NCBI GenBank assembly: GCA_903925515.1 | Contig: CAIYFP010000036.1 | Coordinates: 1 to 12,173, forward strand | Origin: an uncultured Verrucomicrobiota bacterium | Lineage (GTDB): Bacteria > Verrucomicrobiota > Verrucomicrobiia > Limisphaerales > UBA9464 | Reading direction: 5' to 3' | Length of the DNA stretch: 12,173 bases | In this document: one piece after another, positions 12,147-12,173 of the stretch | How the letters are laid out: each line of letters opens with the position of its first letter | Numbering within the stretch: position 1 is the stretch's first letter | Position numbers and translations under genes: made by a program | Notes under the pieces: generated by a model | The model's database searches: none | Told to the model about the DNA's origin: nothing | Seen by the model: only the letters and a program-made list of their open reading frames with translations

Positions 12147-12173
12147 AGGCAATCTTCTCGTGCCGGCGGATCG

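Noticed and set aside
11785..12152. Minus-strand frames of 101-118 codons across the inverted repeat
   Set aside because: They are translations of the repeat (NHETHEIHE-type strings) and its loop, not genes.

Overview
This 12.2 kb window is bacterial chromosome, roughly two-thirds G+C by eye. It encodes mostly housekeeping proteins plus two gene-poor stretches. Gene content, the near absence of Shine-Dalgarno sequences, and a 9-nt-periodic 'TTCGTG' intergenic repeat suggest Verrucomicrobiota (possibly a Limisphaerales/Pedosphaera-type lineage) or a relative. That placement is an inference; no rRNA or other marker here settles it.

Left block, + strand, closely spaced: the C-terminal end of an MCE/MlaD-type lipid-transport protein (cut by the left edge), a GlcD-type FAD-linked 2-hydroxyacid oxidase, and a stand-alone protein resembling Wadjet JetD / Topo VI subunit A (Toprim fold). 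The block ends at a G+C-rich hairpin facing a convergent, minus-strand L-threonine aldolase gene. The aldolase is divergent from a SerA/CtBP-type D-2-hydroxyacid dehydrogenase. Next comes the most striking gene: one uninterrupted 713-codon frame joining a low-molecular-weight phosphatase of the protein-arginine-phosphatase type (CTGNTCRS loop), ribose-5-phosphate isomerase B and a complete serine hydroxymethyltransferase. The order matches the separate Bacillus subtilis genes ywlE, ywlF (rpiB) and glyA. Two ABC-2-type permeases (COG4587/COG3694-like) follow, with no ATPase gene in the window.

A gap of about 850 bp (9130-9980) holds no convincing intact gene but does contain a short remnant of an IS4-superfamily (IS1634-like) transposase N-terminus. 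A two-gene unit follows: a WecG/TagA/CpsF glycosyltransferase and a Nif3/DUF34 dinuclear-metal protein, 2 nt apart. The right end (11555-12173) is non-coding. It holds a 9-bp-stem hairpin and a perfect 32-bp inverted repeat enclosing 105 bp, whose arms are built from 9-nt TTCGTGnnn units.

Functionally, GlcD (glycolate or another 2-hydroxyacid to the oxoacid), threonine aldolase (threonine to glycine), the D-2-hydroxyacid dehydrogenase and SHMT (glycine/serine/one-carbon) could form a glyoxylate-glycine-serine neighbourhood. They are not one operon, because the aldolase is on the opposite strand. No CRISPR array, rRNA, tRNA, prophage or intact mobile element was seen.
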